Part shown: piece by piece, positions 23,664 to 32,211 of the stretch
How positions within the stretch are numbered: position 1 is the stretch's first letter
Layout of the letters: the number at the start of each line of letters is the position of its first letter
Translations under genes and position numbers: made by a program
The notes under the pieces: model-generated
Told to the model about the DNA's origin: nothing
Databases searched by the model: none
What the model saw: only the letters and a program-made list of their open reading frames with translations
Source: JAWLCQ01 sp041687095
GTDB lineage: Bacteria > Planctomycetota > Phycisphaerae > SM23-33
Assembly: GCA_041687095.1 (NCBI GenBank)
Contig: JAWLCQ010000030.1
Span: 1-39,078 of the forward strand
Length of the DNA: 39,078 nt
Direction of reading: 5' to 3'

Positions 23664-25070
23664 GTGGTCTTCAACTCGATCGTCTTCTTCCTGACGCTGA
23701 TCCCGTTCCTGGGGTTCTACTACACCCGGAGGAACAGGCGGTCCACCCTCACCAAGCTGGGCGTGCTGCTGTACAGCTACTTCTTCTACGGGATGTGGAA
23801 CCCGGCGTTCCTGCTGCTGATCATCGGCTCGACGCTGGTGGACTACTTCGCCGCCCGGCTCATCGTGGTGCGGCCCGGGCACAGGAAGCTCTGGCTGCTG
23901 CTGTCGCTGACGACGAACCTGGGCCTGCTGGGGTTCTTCAAGTACTTCAACTTCTTCGCGCACTCCTTCGCGTGGATGGCCGCGACGTTCGGGTTCGAGA
24001 TCTCCGCGGGGTTCCTCGACATCCTCCTGCCGGTGGGCATCTCGTTCTACACGTTCCAGACGCTGAGCTACACCATCGACGTCTACCGGGGGCAGCTCGA
24101 CCCGCGGGAGTCGCTGCTGGACGTGGCGGTCTTCGTGGCCTTCTTCCCCCAGCTCGTCGCCGGCCCCATCGTCCGCGCCAGCGACTTCTTCCCGCAGCTC
24201 GAGACGGAAACCCCCATCCGCACCGACGCCGTCGCCGACGGGATCTTCCTCGTCCTGTGGGGCCTGTTCCTCAAGGTCGTCATCGCCGACAACGTCGCCT
24301 ACCGCGCCGACGCGCTCTTCGACAACTGGCAGGCGAACGGGATCGCGGGGAGCTGGACCGCCGCCATGCTCTTCGGGGTCCAGATCTACTGCGACTTCGC
24401 GGGCTACTCGCTCATCGCGATCGGCCTGGCGAGGATGATGGGGTTCGAGATCCCCCAGAACTTCAACGCCCCCTACGCCGCCGCCGGGCTCAGCGACTTC
24501 TGGACGCGGTGGCACATCTCGCTGTCGAGCTGGCTGCGGGACTACCTGTACATCCCGCTGGGGGGCAACCGCAAGGGCAAGGGCCGCACCCACGTCAACC
24601 TCATGACCACCATGGTCCTGGGGGGGCTGTGGCACGGGGCGAGCGTGATGTTCGTGATCTGGGGCGCCATCCACGGGGGGGCGCTGATCGGGGAACGGCT
24701 CGTCCGGGGCCGCTTCCGCACGCCCGTCCAGTCCCCCGTCCTCCGCCGCACCTTCCTGTTCACCGGGATCGTGGTGACGTACCTGGTGGTGTCGGTGACG
24801 TGGATCCCCTTCCGCGCCCGCAGCATCGAGCAGTGCCTGGGCATGATGGGGAGCCTGTTCCAAGGTCCCGTGGGGTTCCGCATGGGCCTGGTGAGAGACC
24901 TGGCGGTGATCGCGGTGGTCTTCGGGGCGCACGTGTACTCGCGGCGGTACGACTTTTTGGGCCACGTCCGCCGCAGCGGGCGGATGCGCTTCGCCATGGC
25001 CACGTTCATCCTGGTGTCGCTGTACTTCCTCCGGGGGCAGGGGACCGAGTTCATCTACTTCCAATTCTGA
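23664..25070 (+). CDS. MBOAT family O-acyltransferase (AlgI-like)
   Basis: 468-residue membrane-bound O-acyltransferase with about 11 hydrophobic segments. Signatures: GISFYTFQTLSYTIDVYRG, FFPQLVAGPI, FWTRWHISLSSWLRDYLY (near 279-296) and GLWHGAS with the catalytic His near residue 324. AlgI/PatA/DltB relatives move an acetyl group across the inner membrane for polysaccharide O-acetylation. The gene starts with GTG 23664 and is followed 18 nt after its stop by an SGNH-like partner, the usual pairing. This implies an O-acetylated EPS. Confidence 0.93.
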   Translation: MVFNSIVFFLTLIPFLGFYYTRRNRRSTLTKLGVLLYSYFFYGMWNPAFLLLIIGSTLVDYFAARLIVVRPGHRKLWLLLSLTTNLGLLGFFKYFNFFAHSFAWMAATFGFEISAGFLDILLPVGISFYTFQTLSYTIDVYRGQLDPRESLLDVAVFVAFFPQLVAGPIVRASDFFPQLETETPIRTDAVADGIFLVLWGLFLKVVIADNVAYRADALFDNWQANGIAGSWTAAMLFGVQIYCDFAGYSLIAIGLARMMGFEIPQNFNAPYAAAGLSDFWTRWHISLSSWLRDYLYIPLGGNRKGKGRTHVNLMTTMVLGGLWHGASVMFVIWGAIHGGALIGERLVRGRFRTPVQSPVLRRTFLFTGIVVTYLVVSVTWIPFRARSIEQCLGMMGSLFQGPVGFRMGLVRDLAVIAVVFGAHVYSRRYDFLGHVRRSGRMRFAMATFILVSLYFLRGQGTEFIYFQF

Positions 25071-25088
25071 TACCGAAAGGAGGCCCGC

Positions 25089-26171
25089 ATGAAGGCGCTC
25101 CTTCTGGCGGCCGTGACGGCGGTGACGATCATCGCCGCCGTCGAAATCACCTTCCGACAGACCGGGGGCGTGTCCAACGTGCCCCACGGCAGCACGCCCA
25201 TCGAGTTCCAGTGGAAGCTCCGCCACGTGCAGCAAGAGAGGCTGACCTACTTCATCGGTGACAGCCGCGTGGAGTGGGGCTTCCCCGAGGACACCTTCAA
25301 CGCCGAATGCGCCCGCCACGGGGCGTGCAACCTCCGCGGGGTCAGCGCCGCCGGGCCCGGGTCGTCCGCGGGGGCCATCCTGCGCTACGTCCTCGACAAC
25401 CACCAGGGGCCCCCCGGAACGCTCGTGCTGAACTACAGCCCGTGCTCGTTCTACCGCTTCGTCGAGGACCCCGGGCCCGCCAAGGCCGACCTGAAGCTTC
25501 AGGACTACCTCGACGACCGCCTGACGACGACGCTGCAGGAGTACCTCTTCACCTACGGCCGCCGGCCGAGCGTGACGGCGAAGCACTTCCTCTCGGTCCT
25601 TCGCGAGGGGCCCGTGCAGGACGTGATCTTCTTCAACCGCGGGTACGTCAGCGGCGTCCGCCGCCTCGATGGCCGCTTCAACGACGGCACGCCGTTCGAC
25701 ATGCGAACGTACCAACTGCTGGCGTACCGCAAGATGTTCAGCTTCATGAGGAACGAGTCGCACCTCCACGCCAAACGGCGGGAGGAACTCGTGTCCCTCG
25801 TCGGCCGCGCCCGCGCCCAGGGCTGGCGGATCCTGCTCATCCGCATCCCCATCGGGGACACGCTGTACGCCATGGAGGCCGCCCTGCCCGAGGACGTGCA
25901 CCTCGAGTACACCGCCCGCGTCCTCGACATCCCGCTCCTCGACTACCAGCACGACGTGCGGACGCAGCACCTCCAGACCCTCGACGACTCGCACCTGACG
26001 CCCCAGAGCGCCCAGGAGATGGCGAGAATCCTGGCGGAGGACCTCGCCCAGGTCCTCCCCGCCGACGACCTCGCCGCCGCCGTCGACGCCGTCAACGCCC
26101 GCCGCCAGTTCCACGCGGCCGACTCGTTCCAGGCCGCCGCCGGGCCCACAGAGCAGGAGAAAGCCCCGTGA
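25089..26171 (+). CDS. SGNH-like periplasmic acetyltransfer partner of the MBOAT protein
   Basis: 360-residue protein with an N-terminal hydrophobic anchor or signal (residues 3-20, ALLLAAVTAVTIIAAVEI). An SGNH-type fold is indicated by YFIGDSRVEWGF with GDS near residue 58 and by LDDSHLT near residues 298-304 (Asp and His three apart), like AlgX/AlgJ/DltD relatives. It is expected to take acetyl groups delivered by the upstream MBOAT and place them on the exported polymer. Overall similarity to known families is weak, so the assignment relies on the two motifs and the gene pairing. AAAGGAGG precedes the ATG. The stop overlaps the next GTG start. Confidence 0.72.
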   Translation: MKALLLAAVTAVTIIAAVEITFRQTGGVSNVPHGSTPIEFQWKLRHVQQERLTYFIGDSRVEWGFPEDTFNAECARHGACNLRGVSAAGPGSSAGAILRYVLDNHQGPPGTLVLNYSPCSFYRFVEDPGPAKADLKLQDYLDDRLTTTLQEYLFTYGRRPSVTAKHFLSVLREGPVQDVIFFNRGYVSGVRRLDGRFNDGTPFDMRTYQLLAYRKMFSFMRNESHLHAKRREELVSLVGRARAQGWRILLIRIPIGDTLYAMEAALPEDVHLEYTARVLDIPLLDYQHDVRTQHLQTLDDSHLTPQSAQEMARILAEDLAQVLPADDLAAAVDAVNARRQFHAADSFQAAAGPTEQEKAP

Positions 26172-27142
26172 CCTCGGATCCCTCCCTCCCTCGCGACCTG
26201 CCGCTGGTGAGCGTGGGAATCCCCACGTACAACCGCGCCCCCGGCCTCCGCCGCGCCGCCGAGTCGGTCCTGCGGCAGGACTACCCCAACGTCGAGCTGG
26301 TCATCTCCGACAACGCATCGACCGACGGGACGCCCGCGGTGGGCGAGGCGCTGATGCGCGAGGACCCCCGCGTCCGCTACCTCCGCCAGCGCACCAACCT
26401 CGGGCCCATCCCCAACTTCCTCGCCGCCCGCCGCGCCGCCCGCGGATCGTTCTTCATGTGGCTCAGCGACGACGACTGGATCGACCCCTCCTACGTCCGC
26501 GAGTGCCTCGCCGTCCTGCAGTCCGACCCCCAGTGCGCCCTGGCGTGCGGACTGGCCCGCTACTACCGCGACGGACGGTACGCGACCGACGACCTCCGCA
26601 TCGACCTGACCGCCCCCTCCGCCTGGCGAAGGGTGCTGCGGTGCTACTACGTGACCGTCCTGAACGGGCCCTTCTACGGGCTCATGCGCCGCGAGCACGT
26701 CCCGCGGGTCCCGCTCTACAAGGTCGTCGGGTGCGACTGGATCGCCGTTGCCTCCCTCTCGCACCTCGGGCGCGTCCGCACCCTGCCCTCCGTCCGCATC
26801 CACCGCCAACTCACCGGGATGTCGCGGTCGCACCGCACCAACGCCTCCGAGTGCCGCGTCCCCGGATTCCAGGCGTCCTTCCCGCACCTGAGCACCGCCG
26901 TCCAAGCCTGCCGCGACATCCTCCACGGGCCCGCCTACGCCTCGCGCGGGTTCGTCCAGCGGGCGCTGCTGGCGGGCGGGGCCTTCGCCGCCATCTACCT
27001 CGCCCGCACCCGACTCGCCAAGGACGCCTTCCGTGCCCGCCGCGCCCTGCACCAGGCCCTGTTCCCCCAACGCCGCGACCGCGCCCCCCAACCCCACGAC
27101 GAACTGCCCCCCCACGCCTGCAGCGAGTGCTATGCCCCATGA
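26168..27142 (+). CDS. Glycosyltransferase family 2
   Basis: 324-residue GT2 with a GT-A fold. SVGIPTYNRAPGLRRAAESV (about 15-34) opens the domain, SDNASTDGTP follows, and the metal-binding DDD lies in WLSDDDWID (about 98-106). It should transfer one sugar of the EPS repeat on the cytoplasmic side. GTG 26168 overlaps the SGNH-like gene stop (GTGA), with AGGAGA 7 nt upstream. The last 50 residues are basic and Ala/Arg-rich. The stop overlaps the next start (ATGA). Confidence 0.9.
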   Translation: MTSDPSLPRDLPLVSVGIPTYNRAPGLRRAAESVLRQDYPNVELVISDNASTDGTPAVGEALMREDPRVRYLRQRTNLGPIPNFLAARRAARGSFFMWLSDDDWIDPSYVRECLAVLQSDPQCALACGLARYYRDGRYATDDLRIDLTAPSAWRRVLRCYYVTVLNGPFYGLMRREHVPRVPLYKVVGCDWIAVASLSHLGRVRTLPSVRIHRQLTGMSRSHRTNASECRVPGFQASFPHLSTAVQACRDILHGPAYASRGFVQRALLAGGAFAAIYLARTRLAKDAFRARRALHQALFPQRRDRAPQPHDELPPHACSECYAP

Positions 27143-28500
27143 GCCCACCCCTCCGCATCCTCTTTATCGCCGCCGATCCGCCGTGGCCCCTGGACTCCGG
27201 GGTCCACCTGCGGCAGTTCCACATGTTCGACGCGCTGACCGCCGTGGGGGAGGTCGACCTGCTCGTCGTGCCCCACGACCCCAGGCCCGTCCCCCCCGAG
27301 ATCGCCTCTCGCTGCCGCTCCGCCGTCGTCCAGCCCCGCATGCCCGCACCCGCGTCCTCCCTGCGGAGGCGAGCGGCGGTGCTGTGGCGGGAACTGCGGG
27401 GCTACCCGCTCACCGAACCCCCCATCCCCGCCGACCGCCTCACCCCCGCCGCCGCCGCCCTGCTCCGCGGGGAGCACGACCTCGTGTGGATCGAACGCCT
27501 CACCCCCGCCCTGATGCTCCGCCATCCCGGGGGGCCGCACACCGTCCTGGACCTCGACGACGTGGAGCATCGCAAACTGCTGCGGTCGCGCGGGGCGCGC
27601 GGGCTCCACCCGCTCCGCCGCGCCCGCACCACCCTCACCGCCCGCGCCTGGCAGACGCACGAACGCGACGCCCTGACGCGGTTCGGCCGGGTGCTCGTGT
27701 GCAGCGAGGTCGACCGCGACTACCTCGCCGACGAGCACGTGACCGTTGCCCCCAACGGGGTGATCCTGCCCGAGCCCCCCGCGACCTTCTCGCCCGGGGT
27801 CCCCGGCCGCATGGTGTTCGTGGGCCTGATGAGCTACGCCCCCAACGACGATGCGATGCGGTACTTCATCCGCGCCATCCTCCCGCGCATCCGCGCCGAG
27901 GTCCCCCACGCTCACCTGCACATCGTGGGCCGATACGTCAAGCCCGACCTCCGCCGCCTTGTTGACGGGCAGACCGTCCGCCTGCTGGGGTACGTGGACG
28001 ATCTGCCCGGGCTGCTGCGGGAGGCGGCGGTGTCGGTGGTGCCCCTGCGAATGGGCGGGGGAACGCGGGTGAAGATTCTCGTGTCGCTCGCGTCGGCGAC
28101 CCCGGTCGTCTCGACCACGGTCGGAGCGGAGGGCCTGGACCTGCGGGACGGGCACGAACTCGCCCTGGCCGATTCGCCCGAGGCGTTTGCCCGGGCGTGC
28201 ATCGATCTGCTGCAGGACCCGGGCCGCTGCGCCCGCCTCGCCGCCGCGGGCCAACGGGCCGTCCACCGGCAGTACGGCTGGAAGACGGTGCAGGACCGCG
28301 TCCGCGCGCTGGCGAGGGAGGTGGCGGCGGGGGGCGCGAGGCGCAGCGCGGGGGGCGGGGATGGCCGCCCCGGCCCGCCCCCGTTCACCGCCCCCGGAGG
28401 CGCCCCGCGCCGGCCGATGGAGAGGCTGGAGGTGGCACAGGAGGGCCCGGAGGGCCCCCGGGCGGGCAGGGGCCTGCCCGCCGCCGTTCAGGAGGACTGA
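27139..28500 (+). CDS. Glycosyltransferase family 4/1, TIGR03087-like
   Basis: 453-residue GT-B enzyme similar to the EPS/PEP-CTERM-associated sugar transferases. Start FIAADPPWPLDSGVHLRQFH (8-27), then LDLDDVEH, FVGLMSYAPNDDAM and MGGGTRVKILVSLASATPVVS. In relatives the last motif reads KILEAMA; here the usual conserved Glu of the acceptor motif appears as Val, which may affect activity. Residues from about 395 on form a low-complexity Gly/Pro/Arg tail whose DNA includes a perfect palindrome (28461-28482). ATGA overlap with the GT2 gene; 3 nt to the next start. Confidence 0.85.
   Translation: MSPPLRILFIAADPPWPLDSGVHLRQFHMFDALTAVGEVDLLVVPHDPRPVPPEIASRCRSAVVQPRMPAPASSLRRRAAVLWRELRGYPLTEPPIPADRLTPAAAALLRGEHDLVWIERLTPALMLRHPGGPHTVLDLDDVEHRKLLRSRGARGLHPLRRARTTLTARAWQTHERDALTRFGRVLVCSEVDRDYLADEHVTVAPNGVILPEPPATFSPGVPGRMVFVGLMSYAPNDDAMRYFIRAILPRIRAEVPHAHLHIVGRYVKPDLRRLVDGQTVRLLGYVDDLPGLLREAAVSVVPLRMGGGTRVKILVSLASATPVVSTTVGAEGLDLRDGHELALADSPEAFARACIDLLQDPGRCARLAAAGQRAVHRQYGWKTVQDRVRALAREVAAGGARRSAGGGDGRPGPPPFTAPGGAPRRPMERLEVAQEGPEGPRAGRGLPAAVQED
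28461..28482 (+). repeat. Perfect 10-bp-stem palindrome in a gene's 3' end
   Basis: GGCGGGCAGG and CCTGCCCGCC flank a 2-nt GG centre. It lies inside the last 15 codons of the glycosyltransferase gene and encodes part of its low-complexity tail. It looks like a repeat insertion that was tolerated in frame rather than a terminator, because the next gene starts 22 nt later and no T-run follows. Confidence 0.6.
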
Positions 28501-28503
28501 CGC

Positions 28504-29673
28504 ATGATGGACTCCCAACACACGAATGATCGTCCGCAGTTGCTGTTCCTGCAGTGCGGGTCCTTCTCGAACTGCCCCGCCTCGCTCCGCCGCGCCTGGG
28601 CCGAACTCGACATTCCCGCGGACATTCACGAGCGGGACATCGAGTCCGCCCTGCTGGGCACGTGGGGCGCCAAGTTCCGCGCCCTGCCCCACGCCCTCGC
28701 CAACGGGGGGCCCGGCGTCCTGCGCCGGGGCACCGGAGCGTTCAAGGACGGCGTGAAGCGGTCGCCCTGGTACATCCACCGCATGGAGCGCGCCGTCGCC
28801 GCCATCGCCGCCGAGCAGCCCTACGACCTGGCGCTGGTCCTGGGCACGATGATCCCGGGGTACATGCTCGACTGCCCATACTTCGTCTTCACCGACATGC
28901 CCATCCTGGCCAACTACGCCTTCCCCGACGGGGCCGCCCGCGTCCGCTTCTGGGCCCACTGCCTCCCCTACGAACGCCGCAACCTCCGCTGCGCCGAACG
29001 CGTCTTCACCATGGGCCACTTCGCCCGCAACACCCTGTGCTCCCGCTACCTGCTGCCGGCGTCGCGGGCGATCGTCGTGGGGGCGGGATGCAACTCCCCC
29101 ATCGTCCCCCCCGACCCCGACTGCCGCGCCGAGAGCCGCAACATCCTCTTCGTGGGCCTCGACTGGCGGCGAAAGGGCGGGCCCGAACTCCTGGAGGCCT
29201 TTCAGCGCGTCCGCCGCCGCGTCCCCAATGCGACGCTCACCATCGTGGGCTGCACCCCCGCCGTCTCCACCCCCGGCGTCCACGTCATCGGACGCGTGCC
29301 CCCCGAGCAGGTCTCGCACTTCTACGAAACCGCCGCCCTCTTCTGCATGCCCTCCCGCCGCGAACCGTTCGGCATTGTGTACCTCGAGGCCATGCAGGCC
29401 GGCCTGCCCGTCATCGCCTCCGACTGCGGGGCCACCAGCGACTTCGTCCACCAGGGCATCACGGGCTACCGCGTCCGCTGCGGCGATACGGAGGAACTCG
29501 CCCGCCGACTCGAGGAACTGCTGCTCGACCCCGCCAAGCGCCGCGACATGGGCCGCCGGGGCCGCGTGCTCGTCGAGACCGAGTTCACCTGGCAGCGCAC
29601 GGGCGAGCGGGTCTGGGAGGCGATGGCCAGCGCGGGCAATGGGTGGGCGGCCCACGAGAGGAGAATCGCATGA
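28504..29673 (+). CDS. Glycosyltransferase family 4
   Basis: 389-residue GT-B enzyme. The C-terminal nucleotide-sugar half is clear: ILFVGLDWRRKGGPELLEAF (about 215-234), VIGRVPPEQVSHFYETAALF and the E-x7-E motif EPFGIVYLEAMQAG (about 286-299). The N-terminal acceptor half is less conserved. It should add a sugar to the EPS repeat on the cytoplasmic side. The start may be ATG 28504 or 28507; both directly follow the previous gene (ribosome site AGGAGGA). The stop overlaps the next ATG. Confidence 0.9.
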   Translation: MMDSQHTNDRPQLLFLQCGSFSNCPASLRRAWAELDIPADIHERDIESALLGTWGAKFRALPHALANGGPGVLRRGTGAFKDGVKRSPWYIHRMERAVAAIAAEQPYDLALVLGTMIPGYMLDCPYFVFTDMPILANYAFPDGAARVRFWAHCLPYERRNLRCAERVFTMGHFARNTLCSRYLLPASRAIVVGAGCNSPIVPPDPDCRAESRNILFVGLDWRRKGGPELLEAFQRVRRRVPNATLTIVGCTPAVSTPGVHVIGRVPPEQVSHFYETAALFCMPSRREPFGIVYLEAMQAGLPVIASDCGATSDFVHQGITGYRVRCGDTEELARRLEELLLDPAKRRDMGRRGRVLVETEFTWQRTGERVWEAMASAGNGWAAHERRIA

Positions 29674-30857
29674 ACGACCGGCTCGAACTGTCTCAGACCG
29701 ATCGGCCCGCGGAGCCCGACCCCCTCCCCCCCACCCGCCGGCCCGCCCTGTGCTTCCTGGCCCACAACGCCTACGGGGCGCTGACGGGCGAGGGCAAGCG
29801 CCACGTGGGGGGACTGGAGCGGCAACTGACGATGGTCGCCCGGCAGATGGCCGACCGGGGCTACCCCGTCACGCTCGTGTCGTGGGATGAAGGGCAGCCC
29901 GACGGGGCGGTGGTGGACGGGGTCCGCGTGCTGAAGCTCTGCCGACGGGAGGCGGGCATGCGGTTCGTACGGTTCCTCCACCCCAAGTGGACCAGCCTCT
30001 GCCGCGCCCTGGACGTCGCCAACGCCGACATCTACTACTACAGTTGCGGGGACATGGCGCTGGGGCAGATGGCCATGTGGTGCCGCGGCCACGGGCGCAA
30101 GAGCGTCTTCGCCGTCGTCAGCGAGCCCGACTGCGACCCCCGCCTCCCCTCCCTCCGCCCCCTGCGCGAGCGGGTGCTGTACCGCCACGGCATGCGGCTG
30201 GCGGACCGCGTCATCGTCCAGACCGTCCGCCAGCAGACGATGCTCTACGAGGGGTTCGGCAAGGAGTCGGTGGTGGTCCCGGTGATGTGCGAGGACCACT
30301 CGCGCAGCGTCCTCGCCGCCCCCCCCGACGATGGCACGCCCCGCGTGTTCTGGGTGGGGCGCATCAGCCCCGAGAAGCGGTTCGAGTGGTTCGTCGACCT
30401 CGCCCGCGCCTGCCCGCACTGCGAGTTCCACGCCGTCGGGGACACCAACAACCCCACCGCCTACGCCGAGCAGCACCTCCAGCGCGCCCGCGCCACGCCC
30501 AACCTCGTCCTGCACGGGCGGATCCCCTACGACCGCATGCCCGAGTACTACGCCCAGGCCTCCCTCGTCTGCTGCACCTCCGCCTACGAGGGCTTCCCGA
30601 CCACGTTCCTCGAAGCCTGGTCGCACGGGGTCCCCGTCGTCACCACCTTCGACCCCGACCGGGTGGTGCAGCGGCTGAACCTGGGCCTGGTGGCCGACGA
30701 CGTCCCCGCCCTCGCCGACGCCGTCCGCGACCTGCTCGCCGACCCCGCGATGTGGCGCAAGTGCGCCCGCGCCGCCCGCGCCTACTACGAACGCAACCAT
30801 ACGGTGGAAAAGGTGGTCCGCCGCCTCGAGGCCGTCTTCCAGGAACTGGTGGAATGA
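29670..30857 (+). CDS. Glycosyltransferase family 4
   Basis: 395-residue GT-B enzyme. Residues 30-55 hold the loop G-x-x-GGLERQLTMVARQMADRG, then SKS-type sites are replaced by ISPEKRFEWFVDLA (about 228-241), and the E-x7-E motif is EGFPTTFLEAWSHG (about 309-322). It is clearly related in layout to its two neighbours but distinct in sequence, so it probably makes a different linkage. ATGA overlaps at both ends tie it into the same translational chain. Confidence 0.9.
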   Translation: MNDRLELSQTDRPAEPDPLPPTRRPALCFLAHNAYGALTGEGKRHVGGLERQLTMVARQMADRGYPVTLVSWDEGQPDGAVVDGVRVLKLCRREAGMRFVRFLHPKWTSLCRALDVANADIYYYSCGDMALGQMAMWCRGHGRKSVFAVVSEPDCDPRLPSLRPLRERVLYRHGMRLADRVIVQTVRQQTMLYEGFGKESVVVPVMCEDHSRSVLAAPPDDGTPRVFWVGRISPEKRFEWFVDLARACPHCEFHAVGDTNNPTAYAEQHLQRARATPNLVLHGRIPYDRMPEYYAQASLVCCTSAYEGFPTTFLEAWSHGVPVVTTFDPDRVVQRLNLGLVADDVPALADAVRDLLADPAMWRKCARAARAYYERNHTVEKVVRRLEAVFQELVE

Positions 30858-32032
30858 TCGCGAAAGTGGAGTCATCCGGCCCGCACAGGCCGATCCGCGT
30901 CGCGCTGTTCAGCCGCTACCCCCAGAACCCCACGACCCCGCGGGGCGGGATCGAGTCGGTGACGGTGGCCCTCGCCCGCGCCCTGGTGCGCACGGGGGAG
31001 GCGGACGTGACGGTGCTGACGCTGGAATCCGCCCGCCGCCACGGATCCGCCGAACACGACGGGGGCGTGCGCATCCTGCGCCTGCCCGGGTCGCGCTGGC
31101 CCCAGTGGGCGGACGTGCACTTCGGGCCCGGTAGGGCGAGGCTGGTGCGGCAACTGCTCCGCCTGGGCCCCGACGTGGTGCACACCCATGAAACCCACGG
31201 GCTGCTGCTGGGCGACCTGCCCCTCCCGCACGTCTTCACGCTCCACGGGTTCGACACCGAGAATCTGCGGGCGGACGAGGCGAGCCTGCGGCGGGTGCGG
31301 GCGTGGCTGTGGGGCCGCGCCGAGCGAAGGGGCCTGCGGCAGCAGCGGCACGTGATCTCGATCACCCCCTACGTCCGCCGCAGGATCGAACCCCTCACGG
31401 ATGCGACGATCTACGACGTCGACAACCCGGTGGACCCGTGCTTCTTCGACATCCCCCCCCAGCCCCTCCACGGGCGGGTGCTGTGCGTGGGGTGGCTCAA
31501 CGAGCGAAAGAACAGCCTGGGGGCCATCGATGCCTTCTCCCGCGCGGCGAACAACGGGACGCCCGCGCGCCTCGTCTTCGCCGGAACCGCCAAGGACCCC
31601 GCCTTCGAGATCCGCGTCCGCTCCCGGATCCACGAGCGGGGGCTGCAGGACCGCGTCGAACTGCTCGGGCACGTCGGGCGCGAGGCGCTGATGGCGGAGT
31701 TCGCCCGGGCCAGCGTCCTGCTGCTGCCCTCGCGGCAGGAGAACGCCCCGATGGCCGTCTCCGAGGCCATGGCCGCCGGCGTGCCCGTCGTGGCCTCCAA
31801 CCGGTGCGGCATGCCCTACATGATCGACGAGGACCGCACCGGGTTCCTCGTGGATCCCGACGATCCCGCCCAGATCGCCGACCGCCTTCACCGCCTGCTG
31901 GCAAACCCGGACCTGGCCCTGCGAATGGGCGCCGCCGCCCGCCAGGTGGCCCTCGAACGGTTCCACCCCGATCCCGTCGCCCGCAAGACCCTCGAGATCT
32001 ACCGCGCCATCGCCGGAAGGGTGGACCGGTGA
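30854..32032 (+). CDS. Glycosyltransferase family 4
   Basis: 392-residue GT-B enzyme. The acceptor half has RGGIESVTVALARAL (about 30-44) and VVHTHETHG; the donor half has VGWLNERKNSLGAIDAF (about 213-229), LLGHVGREALMAEFARASVLLLPS and the E-x7-E motif ENAPMAVSEAMAAG (about 296-309). Expected to extend the EPS repeat. It is the last gene of the coupled block; a 179-nt spacer follows. Confidence 0.91.
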   Translation: MIAKVESSGPHRPIRVALFSRYPQNPTTPRGGIESVTVALARALVRTGEADVTVLTLESARRHGSAEHDGGVRILRLPGSRWPQWADVHFGPGRARLVRQLLRLGPDVVHTHETHGLLLGDLPLPHVFTLHGFDTENLRADEASLRRVRAWLWGRAERRGLRQQRHVISITPYVRRRIEPLTDATIYDVDNPVDPCFFDIPPQPLHGRVLCVGWLNERKNSLGAIDAFSRAANNGTPARLVFAGTAKDPAFEIRVRSRIHERGLQDRVELLGHVGREALMAEFARASVLLLPSRQENAPMAVSEAMAAGVPVVASNRCGMPYMIDEDRTGFLVDPDDPAQIADRLHRLLANPDLALRMGAAARQVALERFHPDPVARKTLEIYRAIAGRVDR

Positions 32033-32211
32033 CCCCAACGCGCCGCTCCGAGGCCCCTCGGGACACCAACGCCCGGCGCCGCCGCTGCGCCGCAGCCCCC
32101 AGAGGGCGGGGTACGGATGTTCACCGCCCACTTCGCCCCGAGCAGGCTCGATGACTCTCGGGCCGCGAGGTGCGAGCCGCGAGTGTGCGGGGCGGAGGGA
32201 GAACGGAGACG
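32033..32211. other. Spacer between glycosyltransferase genes
   Basis: This 179-nt gap has no plausible gene. Near 32158-32185 it holds the partly duplicated string CCGCGAG-GTGCGAG-CCGCGAG, which can fold on itself. It breaks the chain of overlapping genes and may carry an internal promoter or a processing site. Confidence 0.5.
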
